A DNA stretch of 54,300 nucleotides, taken from assembly GCA_902536935.1 (NCBI GenBank), contig CACAZM010000010.1:1-54300 (forward strand), in the 5' to 3' direction. The notes below the pieces were generated by a model. The model was not told where the DNA came from and did no database searches. It saw only the letters and a program-made list of their open reading frames with translations. The stretch comes from an uncultured Bacteroidota bacterium (GTDB lineage Bacteria; Bacteroidota; Bacteroidia; Flavobacteriales; Flavobacteriaceae). Shown here piece after piece: positions 19,857 to 29,545 of the stretch. The translations under genes and the position numbers were made by a program. Positions within the stretch are counted from its first letter, which is position 1; the number at the start of each line of letters is the position of its first letter.

Positions 19857-20177
19857 CTAGAGGTTTTCTCGAATTCGAAGAAGCTCCTCACGAATGGATT
19901 TGAGTCGTTTAACGATTTGATGTTGACTGCTATTTTGCGAATGGATTTCTTTTTTTGCTCCTTCCAAGGTAAACCCTCTTTCCTTGACCAAAAAATGGAT
20001 CAGCTCGATTTTATCAATATCCTGTGCGGTAAATTTTCGAGTTCCTTTGGTGTTTTTCTTTGGTGTTAAAATCTCGAATTCCTTTTCCCAAAAACGTATC
20101 AACGACGGGTTAACATCAAAGGCTTCAGCGATTTCACCTATGCTGTAATAAAGCTTTTCTGGCAACTTGGTACGCAT
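19857..20177 (-). CDS. MerR-family transcriptional regulator
   Basis: A 106-residue protein with an N-terminal MerR winged helix (YYSIGEIAEAFDVNPSLIRF, then WEKEF and the wing TKGTRKFTAQDIDKIELI) and a short C-terminal helix that would dimerise. It lacks any effector domain, as usual for the compact MerR-like proteins found beside M23 peptidases in Bacteroidota. It starts immediately after the stop codon of that peptidase gene (TAGATG), so translation is probably coupled. Its target is unknown; control of cell-envelope genes is a guess from the neighbour. Confidence 0.88.
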   Translation of the reverse strand: MRTKLPEKLYYSIGEIAEAFDVNPSLIRFWEKEFEILTPKKNTKGTRKFTAQDIDKIELIHFLVKERGFTLEGAKKEIHSQNSSQHQIVKRLKSIREELLRIRENL

Positions 20178-21155
20178 CTAGTCAAGGGATTGATTCTCAC
20201 GGTTGGCAGCTTCAAGCAACGCATTAAACTCTTCGGTGTTCAAATCCCCGTAGTAGAAATTGATGGGATTTAGATGTTTTCCATCCTTTCGAATCTCATA
20301 ATGAAGGTGGGGAGCCACAGAGCGCCCTGTGTTCCCGACAAAGCCAATCACATCACCACGCTTGACTTGCTGACCCCGATGAACATTGTACTTACTCAAA
20401 TGCGCAAAGAGAGTGACGTATCCAAATCCATGATCGATACGAATATGTTTTCCATAACCAGCCGAACGCGAATCTACTCGGATTACTTTACCGTCGCTGG
20501 GCGCATAGATTGGTGTGCCTGTTGGCGCCGAAAAATCCATCCCTTTATGCATTCGTCTCGATTTGGTAAATGGGTCAGTACGCCAGCCATAGCCCGAAGC
20601 CATACGACGGAGATTCTCATTATTGATGGGTTGAATGGAGGGAATGGCAGATAGGAGTATTTCTTTGTCCAACGCCATTCTTTGGATTTCGTCAAGAGAT
20701 TTGGATTGAACTACAATCTGCTTGGACAGGATTTCCATTTTTTTTGTTGTATTGATAATCAACTCAGAATTATCAAATCCTTCCAGATCAGCATATCGGT
20801 TGACTCCACCAAAACCCGCTTTCCGAACATCGTCCGAAATGGGGTTTGCCTCAAAAATTACTCGATAGATTTGGTTGTCACGATCTTGAAGATTGTCCAA
20901 TACACTTTCAATCTGTTTCATTTTGCGATTTAGCTGCTCATATTGCAGTTGGTAATTCTCAATTTCTCTTGCTTGGGCAATCTCTTTAGGGGTTTCAATC
21001 ACTGGTGAGGATAACAATACCAACAACATGATTAGCCCAAAAAGTGCGGAAACAGTTACAAAGACGAAAGCATTGCGAAAACGAACACTGTTGTTGACTT
21101 CAATTCTTTTGTAAGAAAGGGTCTCTTGGTCGTAATAAAACTTGTACTTTGGCAT
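20178..21155 (-). CDS. Membrane-anchored M23 peptidase (LytM-type murein endopeptidase or regulator)
   Basis: A 325-residue inner-membrane protein facing the periplasm. One transmembrane helix (about 28-50) is followed by a coiled-coil-like stretch (about 57-95) and a C-terminal peptidase M23 domain (185-300). The zinc ligands are complete: H203 and D207 in HKGMD and H285 in HLHYE, with H283 and AHL (H252) as catalytic histidines, so the enzyme should be active rather than a degenerate activator. Such proteins cut peptidoglycan cross-links in growth or division. It is translated before the MerR-like gene, which begins at its stop codon. A minus-7 element stands 47 bases upstream, divergent from alaS. 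Confidence 0.92.
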   Translation of the reverse strand: MPKYKFYYDQETLSYKRIEVNNSVRFRNAFVFVTVSALFGLIMLLVLLSSPVIETPKEIAQAREIENYQLQYEQLNRKMKQIESVLDNLQDRDNQIYRVIFEANPISDDVRKAGFGGVNRYADLEGFDNSELIINTTKKMEILSKQIVVQSKSLDEIQRMALDKEILLSAIPSIQPINNENLRRMASGYGWRTDPFTKSRRMHKGMDFSAPTGTPIYAPSDGKVIRVDSRSAGYGKHIRIDHGFGYVTLFAHLSKYNVHRGQQVKRGDVIGFVGNTGRSVAPHLHYEIRKDGKHLNPINFYYGDLNTEEFNALLEAANRENQSLD

Positions 21156-21201
21156 TCGTTAAAATGTGCTAATTTTACACACAATTACATGTAAATCATT
21201 G

Positions 21202-21209
21202 CAAATATA
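21202..21209 (-). promoter_or_regulatory. Minus-7 element for the M23 peptidase operon
   Basis: On the minus strand TATATTTG (21209-21202) matches TAnnTTTG exactly, 46 bases before the start codon. The plus strand of the same spacer has a weaker TGTATTTG at 21231-21238 that may serve alaS. Confidence 0.55.
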
Positions 21210-21255
21210 AAAAATGTTGTTTCAACTTATTGTATTTGCAAATTAAAGGGGTTCT

Positions 21256-23862
21256 ATGAAGGCGCAAGACATTAGGCAATCGTTTTTTGATTTTTTTCAG
21301 TCAAAATCACATAAAATCGTTCCTTCGGTCCCGTTAGTAAACAAAAACGACCCATCGCTTCTCTTTGTCAATGCCGGTATGAACCCATTTAAAGAGTTCT
21401 TTTTAGGGCATAAAAAGGCAACAGACAAACGAGTCGCCGATTCCCAAAAATGCTTGCGTGTTTCTGGCAAGCATAACGACTTGGAAGAAGTCGGAAAAGA
21501 CACCTATCACCACACTTTATTTGAGATGCTTGGAAACTGGAGTTTTGGAGATTACTTCAAGCAAGATGCCATTGCTTATGCATGGGAGTTTCTGACAGAT
21601 GAAATGAAAATCAACAAAGCAGATTTGTATGTAACTGTCTTTGAAGGTGATGAATCAGAGGGCTTGGAAACCGATACCGAAGCCATTTCGTTTTGGAAAA
21701 AACACATTGCATCTGACCGGATCTTGATGGGCTCCAAAAAAGATAATTTTTGGGAAATGGGGGATCAAGGTCCATGCGGGCCTTGTTCAGAAATCCATGT
21801 GGACATTCGCTCTGCGGAAGACAAAGCCAAATTACCAGGATCGGAGTTGGTCAACAAAGACCACCCACAGGTTGTTGAGGTCTGGAACTTGGTCTTTATC
21901 GAGTTTAACCGAAAAGTGAATGGGTCCTTAGAAAAGCTACCAGATAAGCACATTGATACAGGCATGGGTTTTGAAAGATTGTGTATGGTTGTGCAGGGCG
22001 TTCAGTCTAACTATGATACGGATGTTTTTATTCCCTTGATTCGTGAAATTGAAACGCGAACCTCCACTTCTTATGGCAATGATGACCAAACCGACATTGC
22101 GATACGTGTGATTACCGACCACCTTCGCGCGGTTTCCTTCTCGATTGCTGATGGGCAATTGCCATCAAATAATGGCGCTGGTTATGTGATTCGTCGCATT
22201 CTTCGTCGTGCCATTCGTTATGCGTACACCTTCCTGAACCAAAAGGAACCTTTTATCTACACCTTGGTCGAAACGCTTACACTCCAAATGGGAATTGCCT
22301 TCCCCGAGCTGAAAGAGCAGCAAAACTTTATACAGAATGTAATTAAAGAAGAGGAACAATCGTTTTTAAAAACACTCGAGCAAGGACTGGGAATGTTACA
22401 ACAGCTGATGTCGTCGAGTTCGGGCAAAGAATTGTCAGGGGCGAAGGCCTTTGAACTGTATGACACTTTTGGATTCCCAATTGATTTGACGGCATTGATT
22501 CTTTCGGAACACGGCATGACCCTTAATGAGGAAGACTTCCAAAAAGAAATGGACAAGCAAAAAGAGCGTTCACGTGCTGCCTCTCAAGTTGATACTGAAG
22601 ATTGGGTAGAACTCCTCGATGATGAGGAACAGGAGTTTGTTGGATATGACTTGCTTTCAACTCCTGTTCGGATTGTTCGTTACCGAAAAATCACCAATAA
22701 GTATGGCGATTTATTTCAGTTGGTTTTCAACATTACCCCTTTTTACCCAGAGAGTGGAGGTCAAGTCGGCGATAAGGGCTATTTGGAAGCACCCAACGGA
22801 AATGTAACCTATATCTACGACACCAAGAAAGAAAACAATATTATCGTTCATACTGCCAACCAACTTCCTGCCAATGTGAATGCGAGGTTTAAAGCAGTTG
22901 TGGACAAACAAAAACGCGATGCAACGTCGATTAACCACACAGCAACGCATTTGTTGCATCAAGGGTTGCGTAGCGTTTTAGGGGAGCATGTCACTCAAAA
23001 GGGCTCAATGGTCCGATCGGGCTATTTGCGTTTTGATTTTTCTCATTTTTCAAAGCTCACCCAAGAGGAGTTACACGCAGTTGAAAATTTTGTCAATGCC
23101 AGAATTCAAGAAAAAATCGATGCGCAAATCAAACCCAAAGTACCCTACGACCAAGCGATAGAAAATGGTGCGATGGCTTTGTTTGGAGAAAAGTATGGCG
23201 ATACGGTAAGAACAGTTCGTTTTGGCGAGTCGATTGAACTCTGCGGCGGCACCCATGTATCGAATACTGCAGAAATATGGCATTTTACAATTACTAGCGA
23301 ATCTGCAGTAGCATCTGGGGTGAGAAGAATTGAAGCAGTCACAGGTGAGGAAGCAAAAAAACTGGTCTATGAGCAAGCAGCGATGATGGAAGCGGTCAAG
23401 TTACAATTAAAAAATCCGAAAGACCTTGTGCAATCGGTTCAAGCTTTGCAAGAGGAAAATACTAAACTCAGAAAAGAATTAGACAAGTTAAGCACACAGC
23501 TCGTGCAGCAGATGACTGCCGACTTAGAAAGTGAAATCCAATCTCACAAAGGGATTTCATTGCTTTGTAAGGAAGTCAACCTCAACGCAGCGGGAATGAA
23601 AGATGCCTTATTTCAAATTGGAAAAACCCGAAAAGATTTGGTTGCCATTCTCGGTAGTAAAAATGAAGACAAGCCGATTTTATCCTGTTATGTATCCAAG
23701 GAATTAGTCGATCAGGGCACCTACCAAGCCAATGCGATTATCAAAGAGATTGGCCAATATATAAAGGGTGGCGGCGGAGGTCAACCATTTTTTGCGACTG
23801 CTGGCGGAAAACATCTTGCGGGACTGTCAGATGCATTGCAGGCAGCCAAAGACCTACTCTAA
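21256..23862 (+). CDS. alaS: Alanyl-tRNA synthetase
   Basis: An 868-residue class II synthetase that charges tRNA-Ala. The catalytic domain occupies about 1-250 ([19 protein letters not shown], then [10 protein letters not shown]). The editing domain has the zinc-binding histidines H561 and H565 (HTATHLLH) and C663 and H667 (CGGTHV). The C-Ala domain ends with the glycine-rich [14 protein letters not shown] near residue 840. All domains are present at normal length. The gene is divergent from the M23 peptidase, and its stop codon overlaps the stop of the small DUF5522-like gene on the other strand. Confidence 0.98.
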   Translation: MKAQDIRQSFFDFFQSKSHKIVPSVPLVNKNDPSLLFVNAGMNPFKEFFLGHKKATDKRVADSQKCLRVSGKHNDLEEVGKDTYHHTLFEMLGNWSFGDYFKQDAIAYAWEFLTDEMKINKADLYVTVFEGDESEGLETDTEAISFWKKHIASDRILMGSKKDNFWEMGDQGPCGPCSEIHVDIRSAEDKAKLPGSELVNKDHPQVVEVWNLVFIEFNRKVNGSLEKLPDKHIDTGMGFERLCMVVQGVQSNYDTDVFIPLIREIETRTSTSYGNDDQTDIAIRVITDHLRAVSFSIADGQLPSNNGAGYVIRRILRRAIRYAYTFLNQKEPFIYTLVETLTLQMGIAFPELKEQQNFIQNVIKEEEQSFLKTLEQGLGMLQQLMSSSSGKELSGAKAFELYDTFGFPIDLTALILSEHGMTLNEEDFQKEMDKQKERSRAASQVDTEDWVELLDDEEQEFVGYDLLSTPVRIVRYRKITNKYGDLFQLVFNITPFYPESGGQVGDKGYLEAPNGNVTYIYDTKKENNIIVHTANQLPANVNARFKAVVDKQKRDATSINHTATHLLHQGLRSVLGEHVTQKGSMVRSGYLRFDFSHFSKLTQEELHAVENFVNARIQEKIDAQIKPKVPYDQAIENGAMALFGEKYGDTVRTVRFGESIELCGGTHVSNTAEIWHFTITSESAVASGVRRIEAVTGEEAKKLVYEQAAMMEAVKLQLKNPKDLVQSVQALQEENTKLRKELDKLSTQLVQQMTADLESEIQSHKGISLLCKEVNLNAAGMKDALFQIGKTRKDLVAILGSKNEDKPILSCYVSKELVDQGTYQANAIIKEIGQYIKGGGGGQPFFATAGGKHLAGLSDALQAAKDLL

Positions 23863-24011
23863 ACTTTGTTTTTAAATCCAAACGGGCAGTGCCTACAGTT
23901 ACTCTCACAACAATACCCCCTTTTTAAGTGATATTTTTCAGTAAACACCAAAAAGCCCTCTGGAGTTTCATAGGAATCACCGTCCTCAATTGGGATAAAT
24001 TTCTTTTTCAC
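23859..24011 (-). CDS. DUF5522-like cysteine-rich micro-protein
   Basis: A 50-residue reading frame on the minus strand that begins with GTG at 24011. The translation opens [20 protein letters not shown], continues [15 protein letters not shown], then [11 protein letters not shown] and a basic end. The [13 protein letters not shown]...CRHCP pattern is what I recall of DUF5522, a small conserved Bacteroidota family with four or five cysteines that may bind a metal. In-frame stop TAA just upstream excludes a longer start. Its stop overlaps that of alaS by two bases in tail-to-tail fashion. No function is known; a zinc or iron site is inferred from the cysteine spacing. Confidence 0.82.
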   Translation of the reverse strand: MKKKFIPIEDGDSYETPEGFLVFTEKYHLKRGYCCESNCRHCPFGFKNKV

Positions 24012-24054
24012 ACGTTAAAAGTAGTCGTTTTTTTGATAAGCCGTACTTTTACGT

Positions 24055-24966
24055 ATGTTTAGCCATTCACCACCATCTGTAAACCAACCCCTTAGGTTAC
24101 AAGAGATTGAAGGAGAATTGGAAATTACTCTGAAAAGAGAAGACCAGATTCACCCTGATATTTCTGGAAATAAGTGGAGAAAACTCAAATATAATTTTCA
24201 ACACGCTAAACAAAATGGGTATCAAAGCGTATTGACTTTCGGCGGTGCTTTTTCAAATCATTTGGCAGCTGTCGCTAGTGCTGGTCACCAATACGGCTTT
24301 CAAACCCACGGCATTGTGCGTGGTGAGGAATTAGAGACCCAAGCCCTAAACCCAACACTGCAGTTTTGTACACATAAGGGCATGGCGTTACATTTCGTAA
24401 GTCGAACGCTGTATAGAAACAAAAAACAAGCTTTGGCGAGCGTGATTATCGATGATAAAAACCCTTATGTTATTACAGAAGGGGGGACCAATGCGTTGGG
24501 GGTTAATGGGTGTGCGGAAATCCTGACTTCTGCTGATAAAGAATTTGATACGATAGCAGTCGCTGTGGGAACAGGGGGTACCATGGCGGGTTTAATCCAA
24601 TCAACATCCGATCACCAGCATCTTGTCGGATTTCAGGTTGTAAAAGATATCGAAATCCCCAGTCGGATTCGTACCTTTGTCAGCAATGATAGATGGTCAT
24701 TGGTACCGACCTACGGTGCGGTAGGTTATGCCAAAACACCAAAAGCATTAATTCATTTTGCCCATAGCGTAGCAGGTCAAACGGGCGTGATTCTCGACCC
24801 GCTTTATACTGCACCGATGTTATGGCATTTGATAAAAAAGAGGAAAGAAAACACATGGAATTTTGGAAATCGTTTGCTGATGATACACACCGGGGGTCAT
24901 CAGTCGATCAAAGGCATCAATCAGCGTTTAGCACAACAAGGCAGTTCGTTGCATTGGCCATGCTGA
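24055..24966 (+). CDS. PLP-dependent ACC deaminase / D-cysteine desulfhydrase family protein
   Basis: A 303-residue fold-type II PLP enzyme. The cofactor lysine sits in SGNKWRKLKYNF near residue 38, followed by LTFGGAFSNHLAAVA with the substrate-binding SNH triad, and the phosphate-binding loop is VGTGGTMAGL around residue 175. The best family fit is the D-cysteine desulfhydrase / 1-aminocyclopropane-1-carboxylate deaminase group; the two activities cannot be separated by eye. A TACTTTTA element lies four bases before the ATG. The gene's last 111 bases overlap the proposed start of the glucosaminidase gene in another frame. Confidence 0.88.
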   Translation: MFSHSPPSVNQPLRLQEIEGELEITLKREDQIHPDISGNKWRKLKYNFQHAKQNGYQSVLTFGGAFSNHLAAVASAGHQYGFQTHGIVRGEELETQALNPTLQFCTHKGMALHFVSRTLYRNKKQALASVIIDDKNPYVITEGGTNALGVNGCAEILTSADKEFDTIAVAVGTGGTMAGLIQSTSDHQHLVGFQVVKDIEIPSRIRTFVSNDRWSLVPTYGAVGYAKTPKALIHFAHSVAGQTGVILDPLYTAPMLWHLIKKRKENTWNFGNRLLMIHTGGHQSIKGINQRLAQQGSSLHWPC

Positions 24967-25715
24967 TGTTTTTGGCATCTTGCGGAAGTAAAAAGCAAGT
25001 TTACTATGCTGATGCGGCGATGAATGAACAAACCATCACTGCCGAGGGGAAAAGTAAAAAACAATATCAAAAGAATAAAGACGAAGAGGTAGTATATTCT
25101 TCTGATCCAACGACTCGATATATCCAACAATATGCCGCTATCGCACAAGAAGAAATGCTTCGCTATAAGATTCCAGCGAGTATCACCTTGGCACAAGGAC
25201 TGCTCGAATCTCAATTGGGACAAGGCGTGCTTGCTCAAAAATCAAACAATCATTTTGGAATCAAATGCAAGCGCGATTGGAAAGGAAAGAGGGTATATCA
25301 TGATGACGATGCTCCGGGCGAGTGTTTTCGGGCGTATAAACACCCCAAAGAGTCCTATCGTGATCATTCGCTATTTTTGGTAGAACGAGAGCGATATGCA
25401 AGTTTGTTTCGACTCAAAAAAACCGATTATAAATCATGGGCAAAAGGCCTTAAAAAAGCGGGATATGCTACAGACCCTGCTTATGCAGACAAACTGATTG
25501 GGCTTATCGAAAGATTAAGTCTATGGAAATATGACAATCCAAAAGTATCACCAGATTTTAATGTTAAAAATCGGGATATTCACATTGTGCAAAAGGGAGA
25601 TACATTATACGGGCTGTCAAAACGCTATAAAATTTCTGTGGATAAACTTAAGAAAATCAATGGGCTAACTTCTTCTGAGATTCAGATTGGCCAACATATA
25701 CGGGTAGAAAAATGA
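24855..25715 (+). CDS. Glucosaminidase lipoprotein with LysM domain
   Basis: A 286-residue envelope protein expected to cut peptidoglycan glycan strands. The N-terminal segment ends with a hydrophobic stretch and lipobox LASC (lipidated cysteine at base 24981). A glucosaminidase/GH73 domain spans about residues 90-215: [19 protein letters not shown] contains the probable catalytic glutamate, then NNHFGIKC and the YRDHSLFL element. A LysM domain closes the protein ([19 protein letters not shown]). The start is uncertain because the reading frame runs far into the upstream gene. I use ATG 24855, preceded by GAGGAAAG about 8 bases away, an unusually strong Shine-Dalgarno site for this phylum; ATG 24960 would leave too short a signal. 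Its TGA overlaps the hemL start (ATGA). Confidence 0.88.
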   Translation: MEFWKSFADDTHRGSSVDQRHQSAFSTTRQFVALAMLMFLASCGSKKQVYYADAAMNEQTITAEGKSKKQYQKNKDEEVVYSSDPTTRYIQQYAAIAQEEMLRYKIPASITLAQGLLESQLGQGVLAQKSNNHFGIKCKRDWKGKRVYHDDDAPGECFRAYKHPKESYRDHSLFLVERERYASLFRLKKTDYKSWAKGLKKAGYATDPAYADKLIGLIERLSLWKYDNPKVSPDFNVKNRDIHIVQKGDTLYGLSKRYKISVDKLKKINGLTSSEIQIGQHIRVEK

Positions 25716-26998
25716 GATATGAACGCAGTAGTGCTTTGTTTGCGCAAGCAAAACAAGTGATTCCAGGAGGGGTCAATTCCCCTGTTCGTGCATTCAAGGC
25801 GGTTGGAGGTACTCCGATTTTTATTCAGAAAGCAAAAGGGGCATATTTATTTGATGAAGATGGCAATCAATACATTGATTTTATATCCTCTTGGGGTCCT
25901 TTGATTTTAGGTCATGGCTACAAGCCCGTGGTGCAAGCCGTGCAAAATCAGGCCGATAAAGGCACTTCATACGGAATCCCGACAGAACTGGAAACTGATA
26001 TCGCTGAACTTGCCTTATCGATGGCACCCAACATTGATAAAATTCGATTTGTAAACTCGGGGACTGAGGCCTGTATGAGTGCTGTTCGACTTGCACGCGG
26101 ATTTACGGGCCGTGAAAAAATCATCAAGTTTTCTGGTTGTTACCATGGCCATTCTGATGCGTTTCTTATTCAGGCGGGTAGTGGAGCGGTAAGCTTTGGG
26201 AGTCCAAACTCGCCAGGCGTAACACAAGGGACGGCAAAGGATACCTTATTGGCCATATATAACAATGTGGACAGTGTGACACAATTATTCAAAGCAAACC
26301 CTGATGAGATTGCAGCAATCATTATCGAACCCGTTGCGGGAAATATGGGTTGCATTCCACCCGAAGCTGGCTTTTTGGAAAGTCTTCGGTATTTGTGTGA
26401 TCAGAATGGTGCGTTACTCATTTTTGATGAAGTCATGACTGGTTTTCGTCTTGCTGCTGGTGGCGCACAACAGTTGCTGGGCGTCGATGCAGATATCGTT
26501 ACCTACGGAAAGGTAATTGGAGGTGGACTACCCGTAGGGGCCTTTGCAGCAAGAGACGAAATCATGGATGTTTTAGCCCCTGTAGGGCCAGTCTATCAAG
26601 CGGGCACTTTGAGTGGAAATCCTCTTGCGATGGCGGCAGGACTTGCTATGCTCACAGCTTTACATGAGCAACCCGAAGTGTTTGATCGGCTAGCAGATAA
26701 AACTGCCTACTTACATCAAGGCATGGAAAGCATACTCGAAAAAAGTCGAATTGATTATCAAATCAATCGATTTGGTTCTATGATCTCCTTGCATTTTACC
26801 GATACACCAGTCAAGGACTTTGCTTCTGCAGCAAAGGGAGACAACAAGACCTTTAAGAAATACTTTCACGGAATGCTCAAGCGTGGGGTATACTTGCCTC
26901 CCAGTGCTTTTGAGAGTTATTTTTTAAACGATGCCACTTCGTATAAAGACCTTGACACAACGCTTGAGGCCTTTTCAGAAACGCACAAAGAACTCTGA
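25712..26998 (+). CDS. hemL: Glutamate-1-semialdehyde 2,1-aminomutase
   Basis: A 428-residue PLP-dependent mutase that makes 5-aminolevulinate for heme. Landmarks are the start [23 protein letters not shown] split over residues 6-28, WGPLILGHG, the SGTEACMSA phosphate loop, the aspartate in [12 protein letters not shown] and the PLP lysine K267 in [15 protein letters not shown]. Length is normal for the family. It begins inside the glucosaminidase stop codon (ATGA), so translation is probably coupled. Its stop is adjacent to the stop of the convergent metalloprotease gene with no spacer. Confidence 0.97.
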   Translation: MRYERSSALFAQAKQVIPGGVNSPVRAFKAVGGTPIFIQKAKGAYLFDEDGNQYIDFISSWGPLILGHGYKPVVQAVQNQADKGTSYGIPTELETDIAELALSMAPNIDKIRFVNSGTEACMSAVRLARGFTGREKIIKFSGCYHGHSDAFLIQAGSGAVSFGSPNSPGVTQGTAKDTLLAIYNNVDSVTQLFKANPDEIAAIIIEPVAGNMGCIPPEAGFLESLRYLCDQNGALLIFDEVMTGFRLAAGGAQQLLGVDADIVTYGKVIGGGLPVGAFAARDEIMDVLAPVGPVYQAGTLSGNPLAMAAGLAMLTALHEQPEVFDRLADKTAYLHQGMESILEKSRIDYQINRFGSMISLHFTDTPVKDFASAAKGDNKTFKKYFHGMLKRGVYLPPSAFESYFLNDATSYKDLDTTLEAFSETHKEL

Positions 26999-29479
26999 TT
27001 ACTTTTCGTCTAAGATGGTGTCAATTCTAGCAATCGCATCGCGTAAGTGATACTTCGTATTTGTATCCGAAACGCGTTTTACTCCCTTTTCAATATCTTT
27101 TTTCAGTTTGTTAAGCTGCCCTCTTGCAACAGATCGAATATCGGATTGACTAACCATCACGCGAGTTTGATTTCCATAGGTGCGTGCCCAACCCGTTGCA
27201 GGGGTTTGGCTTTCCGTCATCAGATAAGAAAGGCGTCCGATATAGGCACGTTGGAGATTTCGTCGATAGGTATCGATTTTGTTTCCTTTTGCAAGTTCTG
27301 ACCAAAGGCCGTTCTGCAAGTCATTCATCATACTGACAATTGTGTATGCTTGAGCTCCATGTAAGGCCTCATTCTCAATCATTCTTGCCAATCGACCAAA
27401 ATCGAGAATACTACTAATGATCCTAGTTTGTGTTCTACGCATGCGATCAACTGCCCCCGCAAAATCAATTTTATTTAAGACATCTTCTTCCAGTAACCAA
27501 GTCGGTGTTTGGAAAAGCTCTTGATGGAGAAACGACAAACAGTTTTGCTGATGATCTTTGGTAACATGGGTGTAAACTGCACCATCTTGGTCGTAGGTTT
27601 TATAGTATTCATAAACCCCGCCTATATTGGAGGCCACATGACCCATATAGCGATTGAATTGGCTATACACCTGACCGTATAAAGTTTCTAAATCATCGTA
27701 GTTTTTCCCATCCTCAGCCGTCCATTCGATCAGTTTGGGAACGATACGTTTAAGATTCGTAATGCCATAAGCACTGGCTTTTATGGCATCATCTCCAAGG
27801 TCTTCTGTTTGTGAACTCGGGTCAACAACACCAAACTGCTGACGTCCGAATCGATACATCGGATCGTCTTCCTTGAAGCGAATCCATTGATCGAGAATAG
27901 GCTTTTCATCCTCTGCGTTTTCTACGGAAGGGATGGGTCGATACCCCCAACGAACTGCATGGATGTCGTATGGGCCAATATCTGGCATAAGCGATACATC
28001 GCCATCACCTGGTTGGGCAATATAGTTGAAGCGAGCATAGTCCATAATCGAAGGAGCAGTACCGTATTTTTGGGTAAATGATACAGAGCGTAAGGAGTCA
28101 ACTGGGTAAGCAAAACTACTCCCCATATTGTGTGGAAGACCAATGGTGTGTCCCACCTCATGGGCTGACACAAAGCGAATTAATCGGCCCATAATCTCAT
28201 CTTTAAATTCGACCCCCTGTGCTTCAGGATTGATCGCTGCGGTTTGCACGAAAAACCAATTGCGCAACAAGGTCATCACATTGTGATACCAATTGATGTC
28301 CGACTCAAGAATTTCTCCAGATCGAGGATCGCTCACATGCGGGCCATTTGCATTTGGAATGGGAGAAGCCAAGTAACGCACAACAGAGTAACGAACGTCT
28401 TCAGGACTCCACTCTGGATCTTCTTCTCGTGTTGGCGGGTCTTTTGCAAGAATGGCATTTTTAAAGCCAGCTGCTTCAAAAGCAACTTGCCAGTCTTCAA
28501 TCCCTTGCTTGAGATATTTTCGCCACTTTTTTGGCGTTGCCCGGTCGATATAATACACAATGGGCTTGACGGGTTCTACAAGTTCACCACGTTCAAATTT
28601 TTCAATGTCTTCTGGCGCAATTTCCAATCGCCAGCGGTCTAGGTATCGAACAGTTTTACTCTCCTGAACATCGAGGCCATAGTCCACTTGACCACGTGCA
28701 AACCATCCAACTCGCTGATCAAAATATCGACGTTTCATCTGCTCTTTTGGCAATAATATCATGGAGTTATTCATTTCCAAACTAATGGATCCTGTACTCG
28801 CATTCGACGGTGGTTCGGATGAATTGTAGGTTTTTATGTGACGCATTTCCACATTCAAAGGATAGCTCTTAATGCTTTCAATAAATGATCGGGTCTTATC
28901 CAAACCACTGATTTTATATGTTTTCCTTCTTGATGCTGGAAAGCCCATGGCTTTGACATCACTTTCTAAAAATTTATTGACTTGGATTAATGTGGAGGTT
29001 GAATCTTTACCAACAGTTTTTACATCAAAACTATATAGTATAGGTTCAAAATTTGAATTAACAACCGCTTCATGTATCGGTAAAGAATCGGCTGCGACGA
29101 CTTGATGGGATACCACACGAAGTAATACTTTTTTTGATCGTTTTTCCCAACGCAAAACTTGAGTATTTTGCTTGCCTCCTCCAAAGCCAATTCCACTTGC
29201 TGTTTTGGCAATCCGTGTGACAACCAGCATTTCACGTCCAAAGAGACTATCAGGGATTTCATAAAAGTAGTTTTCATCAACCTTGTGCACATCAAACAGA
29301 CCTTTGTCCGTGGTTACATCCTTTGTGATGATATCATCATATGTCTTTATTTTGGATGATTTCTCTTTTTTGTCTGATGATTTTTCTGTTTTGGCATCTT
29401 CATTATTTTCTTTGTCTTGGGCATGCAATTGTCCGACGGCTATAAATAAAATAACAGATAATAGGAGTTGAATTTTCAT
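26999..29479 (-). CDS. Exported zinc metalloprotease, metzincin-like (DUF5117/DUF4953-type)
   Basis: An 826-residue secreted protein. A signal peptide (KIQLLLSVILFIAVGQLHAQ) is followed by a Lys/Glu/Asp-rich linker, a beta-rich N-terminal half resembling the DUF5117/DUF5118 modules (FYEIPDSLFGREMLVVTRIA), and a zinc protease core with HEVGHTIGLPHN at about residues 440-451, which fits the metzincin HExxHxxGxxH site. SIMDYARFNY downstream supplies the expected Met-turn. I start at ATG 29479 as it places the signal peptide first; an in-frame ATG at 29503 adds eight residues. It lies 66 bases after lysS and may be cotranscribed. Substrate and role are unknown; a periplasmic or surface location is likely. 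Confidence 0.87.
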   Translation of the reverse strand: MKIQLLLSVILFIAVGQLHAQDKENNEDAKTEKSSDKKEKSSKIKTYDDIITKDVTTDKGLFDVHKVDENYFYEIPDSLFGREMLVVTRIAKTASGIGFGGGKQNTQVLRWEKRSKKVLLRVVSHQVVAADSLPIHEAVVNSNFEPILYSFDVKTVGKDSTSTLIQVNKFLESDVKAMGFPASRRKTYKISGLDKTRSFIESIKSYPLNVEMRHIKTYNSSEPPSNASTGSISLEMNNSMILLPKEQMKRRYFDQRVGWFARGQVDYGLDVQESKTVRYLDRWRLEIAPEDIEKFERGELVEPVKPIVYYIDRATPKKWRKYLKQGIEDWQVAFEAAGFKNAILAKDPPTREEDPEWSPEDVRYSVVRYLASPIPNANGPHVSDPRSGEILESDINWYHNVMTLLRNWFFVQTAAINPEAQGVEFKDEIMGRLIRFVSAHEVGHTIGLPHNMGSSFAYPVDSLRSVSFTQKYGTAPSIMDYARFNYIAQPGDGDVSLMPDIGPYDIHAVRWGYRPIPSVENAEDEKPILDQWIRFKEDDPMYRFGRQQFGVVDPSSQTEDLGDDAIKASAYGITNLKRIVPKLIEWTAEDGKNYDDLETLYGQVYSQFNRYMGHVASNIGGVYEYYKTYDQDGAVYTHVTKDHQQNCLSFLHQELFQTPTWLLEEDVLNKIDFAGAVDRMRRTQTRIISSILDFGRLARMIENEALHGAQAYTIVSMMNDLQNGLWSELAKGNKIDTYRRNLQRAYIGRLSYLMTESQTPATGWARTYGNQTRVMVSQSDIRSVARGQLNKLKKDIEKGVKRVSDTNTKYHLRDAIARIDTILDEK

Positions 29480-29545
29480 TGAATATTTCTTTAAGATTCG
29501 CATGAAGCGACCCTAAATGTATCAATTTAAAATCAAACCGAAGTT

